A DNA stretch of 64,000 bases from Thalassovita sp. (GTDB lineage: Bacteria; Pseudomonadota; Alphaproteobacteria; Rhodobacterales; Rhodobacteraceae), in NCBI GenBank assembly GCA_029212905.1, contig JARGPB010000001.1, forward strand, positions 186,001 through 250,000, given 5' to 3'. The notes under the pieces were generated by a model that did not search any database, was not told the origin of the DNA, and was given only the letters and a program-made list of their open reading frames with translations. This document shows positions 26,626 through 33,446 of the stretch, one piece after another (position 1 is the first letter of the stretch; each line of letters opens with the position of its first letter). Made by a program: the position numbers and the translations under genes.

Positions 26626-27081
26626 TCAGGCCGAGGCCCCATACAGATCTGCGGCACGGCGCTCGAACGCGCGAACAATGCGCTGCATCGCTTCGTTGAA
26701 CACGACACCGATAATGCCTTGCAGCACGGCATTGCGGAATTCGAAATCCACAAAGAAATCAACTTCGCAGCCCGTCTCGGTGTCGCGAAACGCCCAGCTG
26801 GATTTCATGTAGCGAAACGGCCCGTCCAGATACTCGGTGTCGATCTTCTTTTGATCGGCCCAAAGGGTCACCAGACTGCCGAACCGCTCGCGGAACACTT
26901 TGAAGGAAATGACCAGATCGGCCTTCATCACCTCAGACCCGTCGGGCTGAGGCGTCACTGACCTGACCCGGGCCGCAGCGCACCATGGCAAAAACTTTGG
27001 ATAGGTCGCCACATCAGCGACCAGATCGTACATCTGCTGCGCTGAATAGGGCAAATTGCGGGTCTCAGAGTGGGTTGGCAT
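26626..27081 (-). CDS. RatA/COQ10-like START-domain protein
   Basis: 151 residues forming a helix-grip (START/polyketide cyclase) fold. Family landmarks are YSAQQMYDLVADVATYPKFLPWC split over residues 12-34, a central beta-sheet with GPFRYMKSSWAF, and the C-terminal helix FNEAMQRIVRAFERRA. Relatives are mitochondrial COQ10 and bacterial RatA; COQ10 proteins bind ubiquinone and support respiration, and the toxin label given to RatA is not established for this group. I chose ATG 27081 because GAGG lies 4-5 bases upstream. The gene is divergent from hpt, and an upstream extension would run antisense into hpt. Confidence 0.88.
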   Translation of the reverse strand: MPTHSETRNLPYSAQQMYDLVADVATYPKFLPWCAAARVRSVTPQPDGSEVMKADLVISFKVFRERFGSLVTLWADQKKIDTEYLDGPFRYMKSSWAFRDTETGCEVDFFVDFEFRNAVLQGIIGVVFNEAMQRIVRAFERRAADLYGASA

Positions 27082-27153
27082 GGTGCCTCTTTTTTTCCGC
27101 GTGACAGTGGGGGGGTATTTCGTAGACTGAGCCGGAAAATTCAAGGGGAACCC

Positions 27154-27693
27154 ATGCCACAGCGTCCTTATGTCATTGACGAAATGATCTCGGCCAAACA
27201 AATCGCCGCGCGGATCGAGGAACTCGCTGCCGCAATCAAGGTAGAATACGCGGATACGGACAAATTGGTCGTGGTTGGGCTGCTGCGTGGCAGTTTTGTC
27301 TTTATCGCTGATCTGGTGCGCGAATTGGACCTGCCGGTCGAAGTCGATTTCCTGGAGGCGTCATCCTACGGTGATTCCACCGAAAGTTCGCGTGAAGTGC
27401 GGATTCTGAAGGATCTGCGTGGCGAAATTGATGGCCGCGACGTGCTGGTGGTCGAGGACATCGTAGACACCGGCTACACCCTGCACCACGTCCGCCACCT
27501 GCTGTCCGGCCGCCGCCCGCGCAAATTGAAGATCATCGCCTTGCTGGACAAACCCGTCCGGCGCGAGGTGGACATCCAGGCCGATTGGACCGGGTTTTCG
27601 ATACCGGACGAATTTGTCGTGGGCTATGGCATTGATTTCGCGCAACGCAACCGCAACCTGCCTTATATCGGAAAGGTCCGATTTACCGAGTGA
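27154..27693 (+). CDS. hpt: hypoxanthine phosphoribosyltransferase
   Basis: 179 residues of the type I phosphoribosyltransferase family, salvaging hypoxanthine (and often guanine) to IMP/GMP. The PRPP-binding motif is VLVVEDIVDTGYTL around residues 95-108, preceded by GLLRGSFVF and followed by the base-site segment VGYGIDFAQRNRNLP. ATG 27154 has AAGGGG about 7 bases upstream; a longer in-frame ATG at 27070 would overlap the start of the divergent gene. Its TGA overlaps the ATG of a 53-codon membrane protein gene (TGATG), indicating coupling. Confidence 0.94.
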   Translation: MPQRPYVIDEMISAKQIAARIEELAAAIKVEYADTDKLVVVGLLRGSFVFIADLVRELDLPVEVDFLEASSYGDSTESSREVRILKDLRGEIDGRDVLVVEDIVDTGYTLHHVRHLLSGRRPRKLKIIALLDKPVRREVDIQADWTGFSIPDEFVVGYGIDFAQRNRNLPYIGKVRFTE

Positions 27694-27854
27694 TGCTGCG
27701 ATTTATACGCATGGCTAAATGGGCCCGTCACCCGCCGTCAGCGCGGCGGGTCAAACTGGTGCTTGTTGTCCTGGGCTTGTGCCTGATCCTATTCGCCATC
27801 GAGCGCTGGATCGGCTGGCCAGAGGCGTTAAACTTAGAAAAAATGCGGCCCTGA
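27693..27854 (+). CDS. 53-residue single-pass membrane protein coupled to hpt
   Basis: An open frame that begins at the ATG overlapping the hpt stop codon and ends at TGA 27852-27854, directly abutting the convergent cupin stop. The product starts MLRFIRMAKWARHPPSARRV, a basic, cytosol-facing stretch, then has one strongly hydrophobic helix (about residues 22-37, KLVLVVLGLCLILFAIE) and a short tail with ERWIGWPEAL. Start-stop overlap, exact fit between two genes and membrane-like composition argue that it is real. I do not recognise a named family. It could be a small membrane subunit or a regulatory peptide. Confidence 0.72.
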   Translation: MLRFIRMAKWARHPPSARRVKLVLVVLGLCLILFAIERWIGWPEALNLEKMRP

Positions 27855-28190
27855 TCAGCGTTTCAGCGGATAGCGGTCGCCCTCTTCAAAGACGTCGATC
27901 GCCTTGGTCCCGGCCTTGATCACTCCGCTATGAACGACGCCCGCGGGGATATCATAGGGTTCGCCCGGACGATATACGCGCGTTTCATCACCGATGGTCA
28001 GTTCGATCTCGCCCTCGATAACAGAGCCCCATTGGCCCAGATGGGAATGGGGTGGCAGAACCGCGTCCTCGTGGAAATGAAAGAAGGCCACCAGCCCGTC
28101 GTCTGAGGCAATCGCCCGGATGGTCACGACGTCTTCGGAAAACGCGGTTTCCAGGCTGGGGAACCTGTCGATGAATGCGGCAAAGCTCAT
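27855..28190 (-). CDS. cupin-domain protein
   Basis: 111 residues with a single small beta-barrel. Cupin motif 1 is visible as PPHSHLGQWGSVIEGEIEL split over residues 46-64, with metal-binding His and the conserved Gly-Glu, and motif 2 as PYDIPAGVVHSG near residues 78-89. It could be a metal-dependent enzyme or a sensor; sequence alone does not decide. Its ATG overlaps the lipA stop by 4 bases, so it is the second gene of a lipA-cupin operon and is probably translated by coupling. It ends exactly against the convergent 53-residue gene. Confidence 0.85.
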   Translation of the reverse strand: MSFAAFIDRFPSLETAFSEDVVTIRAIASDDGLVAFFHFHEDAVLPPHSHLGQWGSVIEGEIELTIGDETRVYRPGEPYDIPAGVVHSGVIKAGTKAIDVFEEGDRYPLKR

Positions 28191-29149
28191 GATGACGCCC
28201 CCAGTTTGGCCAATCGGTTTTCCCGCAGACGCGCGAAATCATCCCCCGCGTGATAGGACGACCGGGTCAGCGGCGTGGCGGAAACCATCAAGAAACCCTT
28301 GCCATAGGCGGCCTTCTCGTAGGCGGCGAATTCATCGGGATGCACGAACCGGTCCACCGCGTGGTGTTTCGGAGTCGGCTGCAAATACTGGCCGATGGTC
28401 AGGAAATCTATGTCAGCGGCGCGCATGTCATCCATGACCTGATGCACGCCCTGCTTGTCCTCGCCCAGGCCGACCATGATGCCGGATTTGGTGAACATGG
28501 TCGGGTCCAGCTCCTTGACGCGCTGCAACAGCCGCAACGAGTGGAAATAGCGCGCACCGGGCCGCACCTCGGGGTAGAGCCCAGGCACGGTTTCAAGGTT
28601 GTGGTTGAACACGTCAGGCTTGGCCGCGACCACGGTTTCCAACACATCATCCGAGCATTTCAGGAAATCGGGCGTCAGGATTTCAATCGTCGTGTCAGGG
28701 CTGCGGTGGCGCACGGCGCGGATGGTCTGGGCAAAATGCTCGGCCCCACCGTCCTTCAAATCGTCGCGATCCACACTGGTGATCACGACGTGATTCAGAC
28801 CCAGTTTTTGCACCGCATCAGCCACACGGCCAGGTTCGAATGCGTCCAGCGTCTGAGGCTTGCCGGTCGCGATGTTGCAGAAGGTACAGCCACGGGTGCA
28901 AATCTCGCCCATGATCATCATGGTGGCGTGGCCCTGGCTCCAGCATTCGCCCGCGTTCGGGCAACCGGCCTCTTCGCAGACGGTGACCAGTTTGTTCTCG
29001 CGCATGATCTTATGCGTTTGCTTATAGCCCTCGGACGTTGGCGCCTTTACGCGAATCCACTCTGGCTTCTTGGGCTGAGCATTGTCGGGGCGGTGCGCCT
29101 TTTCGGGGTGCCGCTGTTCGGGAATATTCAGGTCACGCACGTCAGTCAT
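28187..29149 (-). CDS. lipA: lipoyl synthase
   Basis: 320 residues. A radical SAM enzyme that inserts two sulfurs into protein-bound octanoyl groups to form lipoyl cofactors of pyruvate and 2-oxoglutarate dehydrogenases. Both iron-sulfur clusters are recognisable: the auxiliary cluster motif CEEAGCPNAGECW and the radical SAM motif CTRGCTFCNI, plus the C-terminal RSSYHAGDDF containing the conserved RSSY serine ligand. The start codon at 29149 has AGCAGG directly before it. It is divergent from the peroxiredoxin gene and overlaps the downstream cupin gene by 4 bases. Confidence 0.96.
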   Translation of the reverse strand: MTDVRDLNIPEQRHPEKAHRPDNAQPKKPEWIRVKAPTSEGYKQTHKIMRENKLVTVCEEAGCPNAGECWSQGHATMMIMGEICTRGCTFCNIATGKPQTLDAFEPGRVADAVQKLGLNHVVITSVDRDDLKDGGAEHFAQTIRAVRHRSPDTTIEILTPDFLKCSDDVLETVVAAKPDVFNHNLETVPGLYPEVRPGARYFHSLRLLQRVKELDPTMFTKSGIMVGLGEDKQGVHQVMDDMRAADIDFLTIGQYLQPTPKHHAVDRFVHPDEFAAYEKAAYGKGFLMVSATPLTRSSYHAGDDFARLRENRLAKLGASS

Positions 29150-29348
29150 CCTGCTGTTTGATAGGCTGTACTATAGGGCCTTGGCCACGCGAGCACCAGT
29201 TCCCCTGCGCCCTCTAGAAAATTCTGTGGGCATCAGTTTGCTGCGATACAGCAAAATTTTGTTATACCACATACATTTATATCTTGATGCACCTGTAATC
29301 AGGGCATGTTTTCTATGCCGCAGCACAGAATTTCCGGTTGAACAAGTT

Positions 29349-29378
29349 TTGAATCGTTATAAGTTGCGCTCTGATATT
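29349..29378 (+). promoter_or_regulatory. possible promoter of the peroxiredoxin gene
   Basis: TTGAAT (29349-29354), 18 bases, then GATATT (29373-29378), in an AT-rich divergent region of 252 bases. The match is moderate. No clear OxyR dyad was found next to it. Confidence 0.3.
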
Positions 29379-29401
29379 AGATCCAAACAGGAGTCTCCCA
29401 G

Positions 29402-29953
29402 ATGCAAACTGGCCTGAAGCTGCCCGACGTTACCTTCCATACCCGTGTCCGCGACGAAGCCGTTGGCGGCCCGAACCCGTTCCGCTGGCAGGACATGACC
29501 ACCGCGGATTACTTTGCTGGCAAACGCGTGATCCTGTTCTCGCTGCCCGGCGCGTTCACCCCCACCTGCTCGACCTACCAGCTGCCAGGCTTTGAAAAAA
29601 TGGCTGGCGAGTTCGCTGAAAAAGGCATCGACGCGATCTATGTCATGTCGGTCAACGACAGCTTTGTGATGAACAAATGGGCCCAGGACCAGAACCTGGA
29701 AAACGTCAGCGTGATCCCTGATGGCTCGGGTGAATTCACCCGCAAGGTCGGCATGCTGGTCGCCAAGGACAACCTGGGTTTCGGCATGCGTTCGTGGCGC
29801 TATGCGGCGATCATCAACAATGGCGTTGTCGAAGCCTGGTTCGAAGAGCCCGGCCTGTCCGACAACCACGGCGAAGACCCCTATGGCGAAAGCTCGCCTG
29901 AAAACCTGATGCAATACCTGGACGCCAAGAACTCGGCCGTTGCGGCCGAGTAA
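29402..29953 (+). CDS. single-cysteine peroxiredoxin (PrxV type)
   Basis: 183 residues of the thioredoxin-fold peroxiredoxin family, Prx5/AhpE-like. The peroxidatic Cys56 sits in PGAFTPTCS, preceded by the conserved Pro and Thr. It is the only cysteine in the protein, so reduction must come from an external thiol such as glutathione/glutaredoxin or thioredoxin. CAGGAG lies 8 bases before the ATG. It is convergent with oxyR at 30010-30939, sharing a terminator-like hairpin, which suggests peroxide defence as its role. Confidence 0.93.
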   Translation: MQTGLKLPDVTFHTRVRDEAVGGPNPFRWQDMTTADYFAGKRVILFSLPGAFTPTCSTYQLPGFEKMAGEFAEKGIDAIYVMSVNDSFVMNKWAQDQNLENVSVIPDGSGEFTRKVGMLVAKDNLGFGMRSWRYAAIINNGVVEAWFEEPGLSDNHGEDPYGESSPENLMQYLDAKNSAVAAE

Positions 29954-29974
29954 TTCCGCCCGGTGAAGAATAAG

Positions 29975-30004
29975 AAAGGCCTGCGCATTGCGTGGGCCTT
30001 TTTG
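29975..30004 (+). terminator. terminator between peroxiredoxin gene and oxyR
   Basis: AAAGGCC (29975-29981) pairs with GGCCTTT (29995-30001), with additional imperfect pairing inside, and is followed by TTT. It could serve both convergent genes. Confidence 0.7.
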
Positions 30005-30009
30005 TCAAA

Positions 30010-30939
30010 TCAGCCCGCCGTACGGCGCGCCGTTTCGACCAGCTCTGCCCCTGTCGCCTGCAAGACCCCCGCCAGATCACTGAACCAGCCATCGTCAATG
30101 GACGAGGCCCGGCGCACCAACCCGATCATCCGCGAGGGTTCGGGCGCGGCAAAGCGCATCAACCGCATTTCAGGAGCAGCCTGCCGTTCGGAAATCGCGG
30201 CCATTTCTGGCATCAAGGTCAGCCCAAACCCCGCAGCAACCAACCGCGTCAACGTCGCCAAAGACGACGCTCCCATGTTGATTTGCGCATGCCCCCGGCC
30301 CTGCCCGCAGACTTCAAGCGCCTGATCGGTCAAACAGTGCCCGTCCTCTAGCAACATCAACTGCGTCGGCTGTAGCGCCGTGGGTCGCAGGGTTTCCGCG
30401 TTTCCCAACGCCGCCAATCCAGCCTGCGTCCCCGCCAGCAAAAATCGGTCCTCAAACAAGGGCAATTCCACCAGCCCCGGTTCGCCAATGGGCAACGCCA
30501 TAACCGCCGCGTCCAGCCCTCCGGTTTTCAGTGCTTCGATCAAACGAACGGTTTTGGCTTCTTGCACCTGGACATCCAGCTGGATGTCCCGTGCCCGCAG
30601 CGCCGCCAGCGCCCCCGGCAACAGATAAGGCGCGATAGTGGGAATCACGCCAAGGGTTAGCTTTCCAGACAATCCCCCTTTCCAGCGCGCGGCCTCTTCC
30701 AACACCCGGACGTCATCCAGGACCCGCTCGACCTGTTCAAGTATCCGTCGGCCAAACGGAGTCAGCAGAACATCCCGCGCCTGTCGTTCAACCAACGCGC
30801 CGCCCAACGAGGTCTCCAGCTCTTTGATCTGCACAGACAAAGCCGGCTGAGAAATATGAACGGCTTCGGCCGCCCGGCCGAAATTCCGGTGTACGGCCAG
30901 CGCTTTGAAATAGCTCAGCTGCCTCAGAGTTACTTTCAT
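30010..30939 (-). CDS. oxyR: hydrogen-peroxide sensing LysR-type regulator OxyR
   Basis: 309 residues: N-terminal winged helix (LRQLSYFKALAVHRNFGRAA region, residues 5-24) and a periplasmic-binding-like effector domain. The redox motif GHCLTDQALEVC carries Cys202 and Cys211, nine residues apart as in the Escherichia coli C199/C208 pair that forms the activating disulfide. This marks it as OxyR rather than a generic LysR regulator. I use ATG 30939; a TTG two codons upstream is also possible. It would induce peroxide-defence genes, plausibly including the convergent peroxiredoxin, and it is divergent from the VIT1-type gene at 31051. Confidence 0.9.
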   Translation of the reverse strand: MKVTLRQLSYFKALAVHRNFGRAAEAVHISQPALSVQIKELETSLGGALVERQARDVLLTPFGRRILEQVERVLDDVRVLEEAARWKGGLSGKLTLGVIPTIAPYLLPGALAALRARDIQLDVQVQEAKTVRLIEALKTGGLDAAVMALPIGEPGLVELPLFEDRFLLAGTQAGLAALGNAETLRPTALQPTQLMLLEDGHCLTDQALEVCGQGRGHAQINMGASSLATLTRLVAAGFGLTLMPEMAAISERQAAPEMRLMRFAAPEPSRMIGLVRRASSIDDGWFSDLAGVLQATGAELVETARRTAG

Positions 30940-31050
30940 AGCCAATACTTATCACTTTGGTCATCCCGGACAAGATTGCATTATTCATCCCGCCATTGCT
31001 GACGCGAAACTGGGCTGTATGCTGCACCGAGTTAGCCAATAGGATCCCAG

Positions 31051-31767
31051 ATGGACCAGATCGCCAGCCATTCTTCGCGCACGCATTTTCGCGACTATCT
31101 CAAACAGATTATTTACGGAGGGAATGATGGCATCGTCACGACCTTTGCCATCGTGGCAGGATTTGCCGGCGCCAATGCCGAAGGCGTGGCGCAGATTGGC
31201 GGTGTTGCGGTCATGATTTTCGGGCTTGCGAATCTGTTTGCGGACGCGGTTTCGATGGGGCTGGGCGAGTTTCTGTCCTCGCGTTCAGCACATGATCTGT
31301 ATCGCGCCCGCCGTACGCGTCGCATTCAACGGATCACAACCCAGCCCGCCTCCAGTATCGCAGAGCTGTCAGAAACGCTGACGCAAAAAGGGCTCCCGCA
31401 GGAAGAGGCCAATCACATCGCAACCCAACTCACGAAAGCTCCGCAACTGATGGCGGAAATGCTGTTAAGTCATAAACACGGCGTTCAGCCGCCCGAAGAT
31501 GACAGTCCGGCGCTCAACGGTTTGGTGACTTTCGTTTCGTTCGTGCTTTTTGGCTTCCTTCCCCTGCTTCCGTATCTACTACGCGAGGCCGATGCACAGA
31601 GTCTGACCCTGTCAGCGACAGCAACTCTTACAGCCCTTGCCGCCCTTGGTTTGCTACGATGGGGGGCGACTGGAGATCGGCTTCGCGTTTCCGTTTTGGA
31701 AACAGTAGGCGTGGGGTCTCTCTGTGCCGGTGTGGCGTATGGCGTCGGTTGGCTGGTCGGGGGATAG
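31051..31767 (+). CDS. VIT1/CCC1-family iron/manganese transporter
   Basis: 238 residues with five predicted helices. The family core is visible: YGGNDGIVTTFAIVAGFAGA at residues 22-41, then FADAVSMGLGEFLSSRS, with the conserved acidic and Gly/Met residues of the metal path. A cytoplasmic Met/Glu/His-containing loop (TKAPQLMAEMLLSHKHG) follows. Relatives move Fe2+ or Mn2+ out of the cytoplasm. TAGGA lies 7 bases before the ATG. Its position divergent from oxyR suggests a link between metal levels and oxidative stress, which is inference. Confidence 0.87.
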   Translation: MDQIASHSSRTHFRDYLKQIIYGGNDGIVTTFAIVAGFAGANAEGVAQIGGVAVMIFGLANLFADAVSMGLGEFLSSRSAHDLYRARRTRRIQRITTQPASSIAELSETLTQKGLPQEEANHIATQLTKAPQLMAEMLLSHKHGVQPPEDDSPALNGLVTFVSFVLFGFLPLLPYLLREADAQSLTLSATATLTALAALGLLRWGATGDRLRVSVLETVGVGSLCAGVAYGVGWLVGG

Positions 31768-31771
31768 GCCG

Positions 31772-32878
31772 TTAACCGATCATTTGCCCTGATGCGCCCC
31801 TCTCTTCGTAGTGACGCTTTAGCCTCTGCAATGCGATGCGCAGGACAATTTTACCGGACCGCGCCGACCACCCCATACGCTTCTCGGCACGTTCCAATCC
31901 CTCAAGATAGCAGCAGCAATGCAAAGCAACATCCCCCAAACCTGGCCCCAAATCACGAAGCGCAATTGCCACCCGATCGCGTGCCTCTGAGGGCACCAGA
32001 GCCTCACCACCATTTGCCGCCCCGGCGTCATGCCCCGTCAAAAACCGGTCCCAGTTCTGTGTGACGCTCGGCCCGATTTGCGCCAATTCAAAATCCTCCC
32101 GCAGCCTCTCGCCTGCCGCAATCAGGTCGTCAGACAGGAACGGAGCACCCGTTTTATCGCGCCGACGCGCCAGCAACGTAAGCGGCGATTCAGGCGCCGA
32201 ATACCGGGTCCGACCACGGGGGGCCGCCTGCGCGGGTGACGCTGCTGCAAACCCTGCCTGCGCCTCGGCGAAACCGGATTGGGCAGCATTTTCGGCCTTT
32301 GCCAGCAACATCGCCAGGGTGTTCCGCCCTTCCGAAGTAATCGAATATCGCGAAATACGACCGGGTGTTTTACAATGTATCCAACCATTTAACGCCATGA
32401 CCTGCGCGATTTCACGATCCACTACGGCTGTACGAGTTGTTGTTCCACTTTGATTGTCACGCACGACGACGGCCTTTTCCATATCCTGCGCAACGGCCAG
32501 AACAGCCCCGGCCTCGGTCAGTCTTCGCAAAATTCGCCGCGCTTCTTTGTCAAGCAATCCAGTCTCGCTGGATGCAGTCACAGGCTGAGAGAGGGTCATG
32601 GTATCAGGCTCCATTTCACTGATCTGAGGCTTGCGCCCTTCGCGGTGAAAATGCTGCTGACCAAGACGATCCAGCGCCTCGTCCACCAGCAAGTCTTCGC
32701 GACGGCTTTCCAGTTTTCGGATCTGTCTCAGGACTGTGGATGCGTGGCAGCCCGCCTGTCGTGCCAGGGCCCGGATGGGAAGACCCGATTCCGTATGCGC
32801 CAAGTAACGCAAGACAGCCTCAGGCACCCAGGACGGGACCGGCGTTGCGGAAAACTCGGGCGTAAGTGAACGAGACAT
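31772..32878 (-). CDS. helix-turn-helix protein with C-terminal DUF6456-like domain
   Basis: 368 residues. The N-terminal third has a probable DNA-binding helix-turn-helix (LPIRALARQAGCHASTVLRQIRKLE split over residues 34-58). A middle region includes a second winged-helix-like segment (REIAQVMALNGWI). The C-terminal 100 or so residues resemble DUF6456, with FELAQIGPSVTQNWDRF, ALRDLGPGLGDV, a CCCYLEGLE patch and GWSARSGKIVLRIAL. The function is unknown; the layout suggests a chromosomal regulator. ATG 32878 has TTGGAG upstream, while a longer in-frame start at 32920 lacks support. It is divergent from the DUF6477 gene, and the shared promoter region has CtrA- and DnaA-like sites. Confidence 0.8.
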   Translation of the reverse strand: MSRSLTPEFSATPVPSWVPEAVLRYLAHTESGLPIRALARQAGCHASTVLRQIRKLESRREDLLVDEALDRLGQQHFHREGRKPQISEMEPDTMTLSQPVTASSETGLLDKEARRILRRLTEAGAVLAVAQDMEKAVVVRDNQSGTTTRTAVVDREIAQVMALNGWIHCKTPGRISRYSITSEGRNTLAMLLAKAENAAQSGFAEAQAGFAAASPAQAAPRGRTRYSAPESPLTLLARRRDKTGAPFLSDDLIAAGERLREDFELAQIGPSVTQNWDRFLTGHDAGAANGGEALVPSEARDRVAIALRDLGPGLGDVALHCCCYLEGLERAEKRMGWSARSGKIVLRIALQRLKRHYEERGASGQMIG

Positions 32879-32936
32879 GGTGGCTCCAATAAGGTCAAAA
32901 TAACTGTCCTGGAAATGCACTGACTTTTCCCCAGAG

Positions 32937-32945
32937 TTATCCCCA
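32937..32945 (+). promoter_or_regulatory. DnaA-box-like sequence
   Basis: TTATCCCCA differs by one base from the DnaA box TTATCCACA. A second TCCCCA lies 12 bases before it. A single near-match is weak evidence on its own; its place between two conserved uncharacterised genes is the reason to record it. Confidence 0.25.
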
Positions 32946-32974
32946 ACACAGTCCGCAACCTAGGCGTGCAAAAG

Positions 32975-32989
32975 TTACCTGACAGTTAA
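32975..32989 (+). promoter_or_regulatory. CtrA-like site TTAC-N7-TTAA
   Basis: TTAC, seven bases, TTAA. This is one mismatch from the CtrA full site TTAA-N7-TTAA, in the 251-bp divergent region between the DUF6456 and DUF6477 genes. A similar one-mismatch site lies upstream of ctrA at 56701-56715. Confidence 0.35.
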
Positions 32990-33129
32990 CAGTTTCCGAT
33001 TTGGCAATAATTGTTTCCAAAACGTGAACAACCAGCCAACGTTCCGTTCGGAGTGAATTCCCTTCGCGCAACACCATTCAGGCGTGTGCAATGCTCGCAA
33101 AAGGCGAAACACAGTTAAAGGACACTGCC

Positions 33130-33435
33130 ATGATGGATCTGCTGAGCCTTCTGAATACAATCCACCGCCCCCGATTGCTGATCCGCGCGGCTCGGATCGG
33201 TGTTGACGACTATCGTCGCGACATTCACCTGCGTCGTATCCTGGGGTTGGGAACGCTACCGCGCAGCGGGGCTGCGCTCGCTCAGCTTATCGAAGCCGAA
33301 GCTGAGATCAACGAACAGCGGGACGACGATACCGCCGGGTACTCTCCTGCGCGGCACGTCGAAATCCTGATCGCCATGATGGGCGAGGCGCAGCTTTTGC
33401 GCGCCTCAACCCGGATTGAAATTTCCCCCGCCTAG
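33130..33435 (+). CDS. DUF6477-like small protein
   Basis: 101 residues, mostly helical, starting MMDLLSLLNTIHRPRLLIRA and continuing GVDDYRRDIHLRRILG, a pattern I associate with the Rhodobacterales family DUF6477. The C-terminal half is acidic then basic (EAEINEQRDDDTAGYSPARH). There is no signal peptide or membrane helix, so it is probably cytoplasmic. AAAGGAC lies 7 bases before the ATG at 33130; an adjacent ATG follows at 33133. The function is unknown. It is divergent from the DUF6456 regulator and convergent with the methyltransferase gene, 11 bases apart at their stops. Confidence 0.8.
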   Translation: MMDLLSLLNTIHRPRLLIRAARIGVDDYRRDIHLRRILGLGTLPRSGAALAQLIEAEAEINEQRDDDTAGYSPARHVEILIAMMGEAQLLRASTRIEISPA

Positions 33436-33446
33436 GGGCACAGCGC

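Noticed and set aside
26626..27081. RatA-like protein as a toxin of a toxin-antitoxin pair.
   Set aside because: No RatB-like partner is adjacent, and the COQ10-type quinone-binding role is the better supported function in this group.
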